NCBI RefSeq assembly: GCF_030463565.1
Contig: NC_134659.1
Location: 8,440,511-8,504,510 of the forward strand
Length of the DNA: 64,000 nucleotides
Direction of reading: 5' to 3'
Origin: Pelecanus crispus
Taxonomy: Eukaryota > Chordata > Aves > Pelecaniformes > Pelecanidae
In this document: in pieces, positions 21,601 through 33,260 of the stretch
Numbering within the stretch: the first letter of the stretch is position 1
Layout: each line of letters starts with the position of its first letter
Notes under the pieces: generated by a model
Database searches by the model: none
Told to the model about the DNA's origin: nothing
Seen by the model: only the letters and a program-made list of their open reading frames with translations
Position numbers and translations under genes: made by a program

Positions 21601-24600
21601 AAAGAAGGGATGGTCGTGCCATTAGCCTGCGCATCCAGAGCTCGCTAATGAGCTGGAGAAAACAAGTCCTCACCCAGGGACAGTACAGCTCAGCTTTCAA
21701 GGAGCAAGGAAACCTGAGACAAGATCCTCCTTAAACGGAGTACATGGAAAACAGCCAGAGATAAGGATCACAACAAGAACATTGTCTGGCTTTAAAAGGA
21801 AGCAACCACCAAAGCTACAAGGTTGACACTAACCTCTTGATGCTGGTATCCTGGAGATGCACTTAACCCGGCGGGGGGTGGGGGGTGTTGAAATTTCCCT
21901 ACAAATCACTGCGGGATTCACAAGCACAGGGATGGACATGCCCCACAGCAGCTCTGCCACACTCCTAGTCCACTGCAAATACGCAGCGATAGGCACTTGG
22001 GGGAAAGTAATGTAAGCAAATCTATTTTTCCTCGTGTTTAGACAGACTAAAAGCAGACCAGCAGCCATTTCCACAGCTGACGCACTGTAAATTTTTTGGC
22101 ACATTACACTATTGCGCACAGTTGACTCTCCAGACTGCAAGACCACGACAGATGTTCATGCTAACCTGTGTCACCCCTGGTCCGTGACACGATTACAGTG
22201 TGTGCATAGGGCGGTCTCAGCTGAGGACGGCTAACTCAGCTGGGTGTTCGTGCCTTGGGGATCAATATGAGACGTAAGATGGGACAGGAGGAGACAGCAG
22301 CCAGGCTTGGGGTCCCAGCTGAGCCCATCCAGAGCTCGAGCTTGGTGCTGGGCTCAGGCCACACAGACTCTTCTCCTGATTTTTAGGTTTTCCTGACTTG
22401 CGTCCTAGCTCTGATCTCAGCCTCCATGTCAGCTTCCAAACCCCTCCTGGAACACGCCGCCCAGCGCCAAGGCTCCCAGCGGGCCGTTGGCCTCTTCGCC
22501 AGCAGAACAGCTTCTTGGCCTTTACCAATATCGCAGGAATGCAAACACAGCAGAGCTCTCTTGGAGCAGCGCAAACCACGGCACTAAATGCGGGGGTGAG
22601 AGGCAGCCTTCCTCAGCCCAATTACTAAATATGGTGCTTCTCCTCCGGGGCTGCAGAGAACCCCGTGTGCTGCTGCTGGGAGAAGGAGGTGGAAAGGGAA
22701 GCATCTCCTGCCACCTCAGGGGACCTGGCAGGGTCCTCCCCCAGCTACAGGCTCCGCTGTCCCACCACGGCAGGGCAGGGGATGAGTCCCTGTTGAGAAA
22801 GGCCAGCTCTGGTAAACCGGTCCCGTAGCTGCCAAGCTAAGGGCTTGGTGCTGGGGTTGTCTCTGCATTACGCTGGAGCTCATCAGGAGAAACGCTGCAT
22901 TCAGACAGACCCCCCAGGCGGGTGTGGGCACTTTTACTGGCGGGTTTAAAGAGCTTTGTCCTAGGGGTGGGAGTGAATGATCTCAATGGCATCTGTCCTC
23001 TCCCACCCTGCTGGGTGGATTTAGAGCTCTAACCTAAGCTTTCACAGTCTCTCATCTGCATGAGCCACAGCAGCTTTGAGAGGCAGCAGAAAAATTCTTT
23101 CCCAGTCTGCTTCCTAGAAATCAGCCTCCAGCTCCCGGGTTTCTGCATTGCAGAAATTCCAGCGCACCGCACTCACCGAGTTAAGGACCCTTTGTTTTTC
23201 TAAGAGCAGCAGAGTTGTTCCACAAAACAATTAGACCAGAGCTGCTGGTACTTTCAGAGGCCAAATGGCCTCATTACAGTACATTTCTGCCGCGTACTAT
23301 TGACTCAGTTGGATGGATGCCACTGAGTCAATCACCAAGTCACTCCCTGAGCCGATCTCCAGTTCTAGTGCACTGTGGTAGGTTTGGCTCCTTTTGATTA
23401 TTTTTTCTGGCAGATCAGGTCAAAGTATTTGTTTTTCTCCCCTAAAGATAATGGCTTCAAGTTCCCTGAAGAGGCCCAAACGCAGCACTGGGGAACGGGC
23501 AGGGAACACAGGAGCTCGGTGCAGCTCAGCATCACCCACAGCCTGTGGCACAGGACCGGGAGCAGCAGGCAGCACTGCGGGCTGGCATGCAAGCCACGGC
23601 CTGAACTGGGGAGCCCACAGCCGGGACAGGCAGAACTGCTGGGGTACGTGCAGAGTGTGATCACGTACGTCTGCAAAGCACGGGGGCAGGAACCCCGGCT
23701 GTAGTTGGCTCTGGACCGCTCCCTGGTGACTTGCTTCCACGAGCAGACATGGGATGACCTTCTTCCCCGCTTTGGGTATTCCCTTCTTGAAGCAGGGATG
23801 AATCATGCCTTTTGCCTGATTTCATGGCTCTTGGAGGCCTGCCCCACACCCTGGGTGCCAGCATTGCACAGCAGAAGCTTTCCCTAAGCAATCCACCTCT
23901 GTGCACAGGGGTTGTGGAGAAGGGCAGATGCAGTGCAACGCAGTCTTAGTCCCCATACTGAGGTCCTACATTGACATGGACTCAAACGGCAAAAGCCAGT
24001 GGTGGGGGGGAGATGAGGGCAACATTCCCCACCCGCCTTATCTGAGGCTGCAGAAAAAACACAAACTTCCTGCTGCAGAGAGCAGCCGCAATAAGGACAC
24101 AGCCTGCCACTCCCCTGCCCGCCCGGGGAAAGCCTCTCTGCAACTTCCCTTCTTAGTCCTTTCAAGCCAAAGCAAGGTTTCCAGCCTGGAAACTCCCACG
24201 TACAAGAGCTACCGGCCGTGCTGGCCACTCTTCACACTGCGCAGGGAGCAGGGACGCGGCAGCAGCCTCCCTCACATCTGCATCCATCTGTGCACGCTGC
24301 GTCCCAGGCAGGCTGGCCAAGAAGTATCCAGTATCCATGCCAGTGGACACGGGAGCACGGCAGGGATCAGCCCCATGAGGACACTGGTATTTCCCTGCTG
24401 GAATACATCTACTGAGATTAGTTCTAGCTGTGGGCCTGTTTATAGACCCTAGCTCTGCTTGCTACCCCTGTGGAAAAGATCACATCTGTGCTCCTTGCTG
24501 CAACAGGATGGTGCGACTGGGAACAGGGTACAGGGACCAGCTGAGAAATGTTAAACCTCAGTGGGACCTGGGCAGCTCTGAAGACACACTTCTACTCCTG

Positions 24601-25758
24601 CTGCTCTACGTTAGATGCAATGTGTTGATGAGCCATCAGCGGACACAGGCAACACGCACACTCCTGTTAGCACATGAGAATCACCAGTTCTGTTATGTGA
24701 TAGTCTTCAAGGGCAGGGGACAGAAACCTGGTAAAACACAGGCTGAGGACAGCGGTCATCTTTTTATTCAAAGGTCCTGCAGCCCCCCTGGCTGCGGATG
24801 CCCCAGGTTTAAGGAGCTGCTCTCAGCAACGTGACCACTGTCCCCGCACTGCTGCCCTGGTACCCCAAAGGGACAGGAAGGGTGCCTGGGGACCCGCAGC
24901 GTGAACCCGAGAGGACTTGCAGGATGCTGCAGAGCAGGCAGAGGAGGGGACCTCTGCCCTGAGTCAATCCACGGCCAGACCCTGTCCTGCTGCCCTTCCC
25001 TGGAGGTGACGCTTGGGTCCAAACACACAGCAGAGACACCCTCCACAATAGCACGTTTCCAGGCAGGCCAGAGGTGACGTGTTAGCACTTCGCAGTAGGC
25101 CTTCCATCAGCAGAAGGGCCAGAACGGGACCACGCCTTCTTCCCGTCATCTCCTGGGACACGGGGGCAGATCCCATGCCAGTTCCCAAGGCCCAACCACC
25201 TTTTTAGTGTGGCAAAGCCACCTAGAAGTCTAAAGCTAGCATCACCTCAGAGCATTGCATGGGATGTGCCACCTCCTGCCACCATTGTTTGGGAAGTCCC
25301 TGTCTCACGCTCCAATCTTAAACATCTGGAGACAGTCTAGAGGACTCGGCCTAGCCCTCCCCCAGCGCAGGGACAGGCTAAGCCTTTGCGTGGGTGCTGG
25401 CTGAGGTCAGCCCTGACGGCTTGGACGGCCCCTGCTGTCCTGGGATGATCTGTGTTCCTTCAGCAGAACTAACTTCCAAGTCTGGAGAAAAGCAGAAAGC
25501 CGGCCGCACGGCTCCCGCAGCAGGGCTGTGCGCAGAGAAATCCTGAGGAGCGTTTACACAGCCCATAAACAGGACATGGTGGGGCGCCCAGCCGGCGGAG
25601 AGCCGGGAAGCAGGGCGGGAGGGGCGCGGGCAGGGCTAGTACTCACTGCACAAGAAGCAGGACTTGTGGAAGCTGCTGCCTTCACATTGCACCTCCTCGG
25701 CAAAGTACACTGCCTTCTGGCACACGCCACACTTCTTTCCTCCTCCCCAGTTTGGCAT
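18572..25758 (-). CDS. CSRP1: CSRP1, cysteine and glycine-rich protein 1 (complete coding sequence)
   Basis: LIM-only adaptor that binds alpha-actinin and zyxin on actin bundles and acts with SRF/GATA factors in smooth-muscle gene expression. Five coding exons (25647-25758, 21427-21595, 20913-21039, 18957-19050, 18572-18648) total 579 nt, 192 aa plus stop; the human protein is 193. LIM1 ligands: C10, C13, H31, C34, C37, C40, C58, C61. LIM2 ligands: C118, C121, H139, C142, C145, C148, C166, C169. Each LIM is followed by a glycine-rich repeat; the basic KKYGPK at 64-69 is the known nuclear-localisation segment. All introns are GT-AG and all phases close. The start [13 protein letters not shown] is that of the family. 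A splice acceptor one base before the ATG shows that the 5'UTR lies in an upstream exon. Confidence 0.97.
18957..19050 (-). CDS. CSRP1: CSRP1 coding exon 4 (LIM2 core)
   Basis: 94 nt encoding [18 protein letters not shown], then [13 protein letters not shown]. Acceptor CTGTCCCACAG, donor AAAG followed by GTGAG. Confidence 0.96.
20913..21039 (-). CDS. CSRP1: CSRP1 coding exon 3 (linker and start of LIM2)
   Basis: 127 nt encoding [19 protein letters not shown], then [20 protein letters not shown]. Acceptor CCACCCACAG, donor AAAG followed by GTAAG. Confidence 0.96.
21427..21595 (-). CDS. CSRP1: CSRP1 coding exon 2 (LIM1 second half, glycine-rich repeat)
   Basis: 169 nt encoding [24 protein letters not shown], the [11 protein letters not shown] segment and the linker to IKYE. 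Acceptor TTTTCTAG, donor GA followed by GTGAGT. Confidence 0.96.
21596..25646. other. CSRP1 intron between coding exons 1 and 2
   Basis: About 4 kb without any further recognised exon. Open frames on the minus strand at 23398-23806 and elsewhere are not similar to known proteins. The other CSRP1 introns are shorter: 1862 bp (19051-20912), 387 bp (21040-21426) and 308 bp (18649-18956). Confidence 0.7.
25647..25758 (-). CDS. CSRP1: CSRP1 coding exon 1 (start, LIM1 first half)
   Basis: Encodes residues 1-37 plus one base: [20 protein letters not shown], then the C34/C37 pair. Donor TGCA followed by GTGAGT. The acceptor TTTTTCTGCAG ends at 25760, leaving a single 5'UTR base before ATG. Confidence 0.96.
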
Positions 25759-26639
25759 CCTGCAGAAAAAGCACAGGCAGAACCGGTGTCAGGGCGGGAG
25801 CTCAGGCAGGGCAGGAGGCGGGGATGGGGCAGAGCAAGGCCGCCGGAGCGGGCACCCGCCAACAGCGCTCCAGCAGCCGTTCCACATCCGCACATGCGGA
25901 GACCACCCACAGGTGTCTGCTGTTTGCACAGATTCACACAGCTGGTCGTTAGCAGAACTCAGGATGCCCACGGGACCCATCGCTACAGCACCCAGCAGTA
26001 TCAGCTGCCTCCTAGGGACCACTGGTCCTGCCAGCCAGGAACAGCAGAAATCCCCCTGTCCTGGAAGCTGTGGGACCTCACAGCTCCTTTCTGTGCCAGG
26101 AAAAGGGAGGAAGCAGGACAACGATGAGAGACGGCGCTCACAGAGGTACCCACAGCGCCGGCACCTCATTAGATCACAGCCCTGCTACTACCCCTCGAGA
26201 GGGCAACGCAGCAATAGCCAGGGTGACTGATCCTTGGTGCTGGAGAGTGTACAGGTTGTCACCCCGCTGGAAACAGTTCCAGCTCCTTCTCCCTGCACCA
26301 CTCTTCCACTTCTACCACGACAGGGCAGGGATATAGTCCAGGTTGCCCAAGGGGCAGGAGCTGACCCCTGATAGCACCAAACACAGCAGGCTCTGGCAAA
26401 GCATTCCCCACAGCATCACTAGCTTGTGCCTTGCCTGCTCACACGTCCCCCGTGCTCAGGTATCTCAGTCTCCTCCAGGACTGCAGGTAGCATCACAGAG
26501 GCTGGGAAATCAGCAGCCCCAGGGACACAAGCTCACATGCAGGGCAAACACTGAGCACCAGCCTAACCTACCATGCAGCTCCTTGGCAGGACATAAATGC
26601 TTCTATTTCTCTCTCCTCTTTCCTGAAACGTATCTGATG

Positions 26640-26990
26640 AAACATGATCAAGAGGCCCCTTGATCTGCAAATTTGCAGATAACCCCAAAATACTGTGAGC
26701 AGCTACGCAAGTAGCAGAGCTCCAACCCAGAGGGGCCTTGATACTTTTGAAGACCAGGCCAATATAAACCTCAAGGTATTCAAGCAACAAAGTCCTACAA
26801 GGAGATGCTGAGGGAGACAGGCTGGTTGACTGTGGCCAAGAGGAGGCTAAGGAGGATCTAACAGCAACCTATGGTTGCTACAAAGACAACAAAACACTTT
26901 TTGGTGGTGCCCAATGATATCAGAAAGGTCAACGGGCACAGCTCAGCTTGGGAGGTCTCTAGAGGCCTCTCTCCATCAACACTTCTGTGA
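26640..26990 (+). mobile_element. CR1 LINE fragment, decayed, sense orientation
   Basis: Starts in AAATTTGCAGATAACCCCAA (the RT C-terminal FADD block, frame broken) and runs through degraded CR1 ORF2 3' sequence including GAGGAGGCTAAGGAGG. It is heavily mutated and is inserted in CSRP1 intron 1 opposite to gene orientation. Confidence 0.6.
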
Positions 26991-29900
26991 TTCTCCATCC
27001 TGTTCCTGCATGGGGACAAGCAGCAGAAGTCACCCTCCCTGCTGCAGGCACAGCTGTGTGCTTCCAACTCCTGAACCACTAAAGCAGCAGGACAAGGTCC
27101 CCAAAACCAAACACCATTTTCACACGACACCGTGTGCCCCCCCACAGCATGCGCGGGATCTCATCACCTCCCTTGGCTCAGCTGCACGGCTACGAGGAAG
27201 GGGATCTGGGTGTGCCGGGGCACAGCGGGGGCACAGCCTCTGAGCCTGCTCCTTGCAGCGGCTCCAAGTCCCTGGGTCACCTCGGGCAGCCGAGGCCCCA
27301 TTGCCGGGTCTCCAGTCCCCCACCCAACGGCTGAGCCAGCGGCACTGCCCTGCCCGGCAGGCGGCTGGGGAGGTGGATGCTCAACACGGCAGGACTGGGG
27401 GCCACGCAAACGTCAGATGGAGCGATGAGGGAGGACGAAGCTCTGCAAACCCTCTGCTCACAGGCACAGCGAGACCTCTGCACCTTCCAGTATATGCGGC
27501 AGTTGAGCTCTTCCCTGCATGCGAGCATTTGGTCAGGCAGTGGAAGAGGGAAGTTGATCTCAGCCTGGTTATACGGGCAGGCAGGGCGCGGGTCAGGGCA
27601 CGCTGAGGCTGCGCAGAGGCGCTGGCCCTGCTCTAGCCCGGCTGCAGCTCCCGGCTCTTGGATGCACGGAGGGTCTCGGCACAGGACAGACGGAGCTGTG
27701 CAGGGTGCCGGGAGCAGGGGCCGGAGGGGAGGCTGTGCCGGCTCCAGGGACCCCAAGAGCTGTGTTTGGGGTGTGATCCCAGCAGCCGGGAAGTCTCTTT
27801 TCCGAACACCCCGCAGGCTGGGCTTCCCTCCACTGCGCAGACTGCGCCAAATCCCTCCCTTCCAGTCTGACCATTCCAGTCCCAGCCTTTGCATTGCCTT
27901 AAAAGGACACAAACGGTTTCTCCCCAGAGCCTGTTTTTTCCCCCTGCACCAGGAGGAGGGCCTGACCTGGTTCAGGAGTTTCCTTGGAGGGCAGAAACAT
28001 CCAGCAGCACCCCCCTGCCAGCCCAGGCAGCAGAGATGCCCGCGCCCGCACGGCGTAGGAGCCCACTGGTCCCTTTGCCACCCGCGCCCACCTGTGTCGG
28101 ACCCCTCACCAGGAATAACACGACTCTGGATACAGTTTGTCTGGGTGCCCCATCCCTTTCCACACACGCCAGCTGGCAGAGCCCGTCTCTGGGACCCACC
28201 GGCCTTGATTTTGGTGGGCGGCCTCGTGCAGGCAGCCCCCTGCCCCGGTATTCCTGCCTCGGTACTCCTGCCGTCGCTCCCTGCTCCACAGCCTCCCCTT
28301 TGCCTCCACGGCACATTTTTTTCCCCTCTACAGCAGCAGCGAAGGAAGAGGCTCTGTTTGTCCTCAACAGCAGGGTTCAGCTGCCCAAACTGAGACATGG
28401 GCAGTGGTGACACCTCCTCTCTGCTGCCTGCAAGTCTATGGGGGAGAGAAGGTGCTTCTGGGTGAAGCTCATCTGATGTTTGCCACAGGAGATCAAGACC
28501 TTTTGCTGCTTATTTTCCTCCATCCACCATGGGAAAGTTGCAGGTGCCTCCACGCAGTTTAAACAACTTCACTGTGATTTTGGCAGGGGACTCCCGCCAT
28601 GAAGCACCCAGCAGCACAGATGCAGCCCCAGCAAAGCCACATCCCAGCAAGACCTCCTGGCACTCGCCGGGATGGATTTTTTTATGGGGAGGGACCATCA
28701 AAATAATTTTGTCCTGGGGATACATGGGCTTGTGATAGCTCACAGCCGGGCACAGAGAAAGCCTGAGATAAGATTTAAGTTGCAGGGAATTCTGTTGTAG
28801 CCCACAACATATGCAGGCACATGCTGAGAGCCCGGCAGGCCACATGAGACCCCAAAAAGCAGTTTATGCTACAGGTCAGCATCAGCAGGAAAAAAAAAAA
28901 AAAAAAAGAATAGGAGCATCCTGCTTATGGAGCCTGGGACCTGCACCAGCCATCTCAGAAGCAAACTCCTTACAACAGCCATCTAGACAGACCCATCATC
29001 CCAAATCCCTAGTTAATGACGACTTTAAGACACATCACAGGGTTTGCAACCTTTTTGACATTTTTCAGAGTACTTTGCACCGTGGAGCTGAGCACCATAT
29101 TCTGTCCAATTGCAACACGTACTGACCGCAGTCACACTTCTCCAAGTCACTATTAGACCCATGCAGAATGAGGAACAGGAGGTGACCGTTCTGCAGCCAA
29201 AGATCTCGCTGAGCACAGGCAAGAGAGACACCCAGGGCTGCCAAAAACTGAGGTTATTTTCCTCCCTCCTGCAGCTCCGCATCCCATGTACCACAGCGTC
29301 GCAGCAAACACAACCAGAGCCCTACAGACAGCATCATCTGTGCCAAGCATGCCTCAGCCCCGGAGATGGTCCATCATCTGCTCTGGATAAGGCAAGGGGC
29401 CTCAAAAAACAAGATCTCAACAGCTGCCTTGCTGGGAAGCACAGGCACAAGTGAGGCTTGCGCAGAACCACACAAGTCTGACACTTTTTGGAGATCAACT
29501 CTGATTTCAGTGTCTGGCGCCTGACACTGCAGCAGTGCCGTTCACCGGCTCAAGCGTAAGCTACAGACTCACTCACGTTTCAGATCAGCTTGTGTTGCAC
29601 CAGTTTGGGAGGCAGTCTAAGCTACACTAAACAACGAGGCATAAACCAGTATGGAACCAGTACATCCTGGTGCTTTGGGATGTCACCTAACCCTGAGCTG
29701 CAAGGGAAAGCAGTGAGCAGATGAAGCCAAGCCATCAGGCACACGGCCACCCCCTCCTTACAGTGGGCTGAGGGATCAGCATGCTCGTGTCACTCCCACC
29801 AAAGCTGACAAACCACTGTCCTACCTGCCTGAGAGCAGCTGGTTTTTAACTGCTGGAGCTAAAGCAGCACCCGCTGCCGTGCGAACACAGCTTCCCTACG

Positions 29901-32215
29901 ACAGGAGCACTCAGAGCAGTGCAGGTTCTCCTCCTTTGCCCTCTAATGAGCTTTACCTGCAGCCACTGGGATGTCAGCGCAACCGTTTGCGTTTCTGCAA
30001 TAGCTGGAAAACCTTTCCCATGTATGTGCCCAGATGTTCTACTAAAATCCCACAGCAATTAATTCCAGAGCAATCACTTTGTGCTTGGAGGAGATCACTG
30101 AGGAACAGGAGACTCATGCTGGCCCATGTAAGAGGTTCTTTTTTTTCCCCCCAAAGGGAGTGTTAATACAAGTGGATGGCAGAAAAGCACCATTAGTGCT
30201 GCACAAAATTCACTCCTAACGATGTTCACAGCAGTCCACGCAGGATTATTACATGGCCTGGCACAGGGACAAATCAAAGGGGAGGAAACCATAGCAGGAG
30301 CCCCAAGCCCTGGGGTCCAATTATCGCCTTCCAGTTTAGAGAGCAGCTGGCACAGCCGTGAAACGAGCAGAAATTTGAAGAAGGAAGCACCAGACAGATG
30401 AGGCGTGCGGGCAGAGCAGAAAGGGACCAGCTCATGGAGATACATGTAACACCACGGGGGAAATCACCAGGACAGAGCATCAGGGGTTCAGCACCCGCAG
30501 CTGCGGTCGGGCCCGAGGGGGACTCTGCCCCAGACAAATGGCAACTGTCATGGAGCAGCCTTCACAGCGCCTGGGCATGAGCGCCCTACAAAAGGCAAGT
30601 GAGAACTGTCCCCCCTGCCCTGCAATCAGCTGGGTGGGGCAGCGACAGGAGACTCAGGGCTGCCAACAGTGTAATAAAGGAAGGTCATTTGTGATAGTGA
30701 TGTCGAACCGGTGAGCAAGAGGAGAATGGGGTCCTGAGGCTGGTGAGCACTGGACGTGACAGAATGCTGAGCATCACCGTGGAGAAATCAAAGAACTGAC
30801 CCAGGAGATGCAGCTGTATCAGATCAGACATCTCGGAGGGCTTTGCGTGAAGTGGAGGGCAGAAAGCGAGGAGGGTCCAAGCTCCAGAGTGATCCTCACA
30901 CACGGCTCATCTGCTCCACAGCTCCCAAAGCAAGACAGCCAGGCTTTTGCTGCCGCCGCTAAGGCAGCCTTCAGGTTTGCTGTGCCAGGGAAGGGGCCAG
31001 CGCGAGGCCAGCACCGCGCCGAGCCGCCTGCCAGACGTGGCTATCGGCGAGCGCTCACCAGCCACGACGTGCCTGCGGACCAACACACCATTGCCTGTTG
31101 ACCGCACTGCTCCCCAGATTTGCTTACAAAGGCAACTTGAAAGTTTCCTATCACAACTGAGGTCCTTGGAGAAAATCCCAATTTTATCCAGAACAAAAGC
31201 CAAAAGCATTTTCAGGTACACTAAGAAAAGCTACTGACTTCTGCAGGAATCAAAATGTGACCAAGCTCACTTCAGCTGTTGCAAAGCCCTTTCCTCCAGT
31301 CGGACACATCCTGGTCGTTTTGTGCTGCCTCACAGGAGCAGGGAGCAGAGCTCAGCCGCTCCAGAGGCGGGGGTCAGGCACCGACATCCCGGCCAGAGAG
31401 GCCCCGATCCAGGAGACGCCGGCTGCAAGCCCGAGGCTGGACAGACGCTGCCCGCTGACCCGCGGGAGCGGGGAAGGCACCACGCTGGCTGCGGAGCAGT
31501 GGCAAGCACCGAGCGACTTGCAAAGCAGCAAGTCCTCCCCGGGGCTAGGAGTGCCACACTGCGACACCTTTCCAGCCTCACCACCAAAATCCGCAAGAGC
31601 CAGGAGGCGCAGCATCCAAAGCCGATCTCACACCTACTACTACTTTAGCGCTTGCACCTTCTCACCAAGCACATCCCTCCCTGTACCTAATGCTCTGACT
31701 TGGCAGCAGCCGGTACTTTCGCCAAGCGCTAATTAACACCCCCTCCTACGCCCTGGCCCCGCTGCCAGCTCGGAGGTTTGGGAAGCAGCACCTGAAGCTG
31801 TGCTGAAGCGTGTGCCCAGCCAGGCCCTCAGCGATGCAAATCTCTTTACAGAGACACCAGTCCACGGCAGCGGAGCGGATCGAGCTGGCTCCGTCTCCCC
31901 GGGCGTAAGCTTTATTCAGGCTGCAAAGCGAAGCGACAGCAGAGCCCACCTTTTGGGAGGGGACGGGGCACAAGGACTCCGCTCGCAGCCCAGCCCAGGA
32001 CCGGCACCCTGAGATTTCCCGTTGCAGAAGGGCACAGGAACGCTGAGTGGGGGTTAAGATTAACGCCAGCAGAAAGTTTGGCGTCCCAGTGGCAGCGCCC
32101 GCGCCGATGCCCGCTCCCCGCTGGGGCAGGGAAGTTCACCCGATCTGATGCAAGAGCTCCGGCTTCCGCATCTGGCGGCACGTACAGCCATGCTCGGGCC
32201 GTTCCGTGCCTCAGC

Positions 32216-32365
32216 GGGCCCCGCACCCGCACCCGCACCCGCACCCACCCACGGGCGCGCGGCGGGGTCTGCGCCCCTGCCCCTGCCCCTGCCCCTGCCC
32301 CTGCCCCTGCCCCGCATCGCCCCGCATCGCCCCGCAGGGGAGGGGAGGGGAGGGGAGGGCTGCGT
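32216..32365 (+). repeat. Hexanucleotide and pentanucleotide arrays in the CpG island
   Basis: In order: a CCGCAC array (about 32220-32250), a CCCCTG array (about 32274-32316, seven copies) and a GGGGA array (about 32336-32360). All lie in the predicted CSRP1 intron 1, 200-350 bp inside the exon 1 donor. Confidence 0.9.
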
Positions 32366-32411
32366 GCGGGCAGCGGGGATGCAGCAGCCCGGAGGGATGG
32401 GGATGCAGCTG

Positions 32412-32512
32412 CCCCGGGAGGAGCGGCAAGCCCCCCGGGAGGAGCGGCAAGCCCCCCGGGAGGAGCGGCAAGCCCCCCGGGAGGAGCGGCAAGCCCCCCG
32501 GGAGGGGAGGGG
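32412..32512 (+). repeat. 21-bp tandem repeat, about 4.5 copies
   Basis: The unit CGGGAGGAGCGGCAAGCCCC recurs every 21 bp from 32415 (32415, 32436, 32457, 32478, then a partial). Being a multiple of three it encodes repetitive PPGRSGK in one frame, which is not a gene. Copies are almost identical, so it is young or unstable. Confidence 0.95.
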
Positions 32513-32567
32513 AGGGGGCTGAGCTGGGCTCCGCGGGGCCCGGCGGCCGCCCCCGCCGCGCTCCTAC

Positions 32568-32700
32568 CTGCAGCCGGGCCGGGTCGGTGCCGGGGCCGGG
32601 TCGGTGCCGGTGTTGGGGCCGGCGGCGCGCGGGGGCTTTTGCTGGCGGCGGGGGAGGGCGGGCCGGGGGCGGCGGCGGAGCGCGCGCAGCGCCGGCCCGC
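32568..32700 (-). other. CSRP1: CSRP1 noncoding exon 1 (predicted)
   Basis: On the minus strand a donor, GGCTGCAG followed by GTAGGAG, ends the predicted exon at 32568. It lies in the only CpG island upstream of the CSRP1 coding exons. The transcription start is not marked by a TATA box, so the upper limit is a guess. A TGACATCA element (CRE-like, 32703-32710) is just above it. Confidence 0.5.
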
Positions 32701-33260
32701 GCTGATGTCACGGCGGCCGCCGCCCCCCGGGGCCGCCCCAGGAGAGCAGCGGCGGCGCCGGCATCGCCCGCGGCCCCGGCAGCGGGGACCCCCCGGGCGC
32801 CGCCCCGCTGGCACCGGCGGCAGCCCCGGCCCCGCGGCTGGGCAGCCCCGGCCCCCTCCCGCGGCGGGGGGGGGTCTCCCGGGAACGTGGGTGCCACGCG
32901 TGGCGGTGGCAGCGCTCGGGCTTGGGCCGCTCCCTCCCTAGGCCGGGGGTGGCTGCGCCCGAGGAGCCGCAGAAGGTGCGGGGCGGGGGGGCGGGCGGCG
33001 CGGCTGCCGGGGGGGCCCCGCACGGCGACGCGGTGGCGGGCGGGGGCCGGGGGTCGGAAGCGGGGGGAAGGCTGGTGCGGGAGCTGCGGGGGGCTCCGAG
33101 CCCCGCGGGCCCGGGGCGGCCCCGGTGTCCGTGGGAGCAGGGGTGCGGCCCCCCCGCGCTGTCCCCGGCCCCCGCACCCCGCGTGAGCGCCCTCCGTGCC
33201 CGCAGCGCGGGAGCCGCCTGCGGGAAGCCCGGCCGCGGGCGCCTGCTGAGCTACCAAGCC

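Larger units (their letters stand above)
25760..32567 (-). other. CSRP1 intron 1 (5'UTR intron), inferred
   Basis: The acceptor at 25760 is certain; the donor at 32567 is the best candidate in the upstream CpG island. The 6.8 kb between holds one decayed CR1 and an A17 run near 28881. I looked for a consensus CArG box (CC, six A/T, GG), since SRF regulates the gene in mammals, and saw none. Confidence 0.55.
32070..33260. promoter_or_regulatory. CpG island, probable CSRP1 promoter
   Basis: About 1.2 kb of very CpG-dense DNA containing GC boxes, a CRE-like TGATGTCA (32703-32710) and several G/C-rich tandem arrays. Open frames of over 300 codons on both strands here reflect composition, not coding. 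Divergent transcription to the right is possible but not shown. Confidence 0.7.

Noticed and set aside
25760-32567. Search for a CArG box in CSRP1 intron 1
   Set aside because: Near-matches such as CCATAAAAAAATCC and CCAGTATGG do not fit CC, six A/T, GG.
32206-33257. Open frames over 300 codons on both strands
   Set aside because: They lie in a CpG island full of short tandem arrays; the proteins are Pro/Ala/Gly/Arg repeats and overlap on opposite strands.
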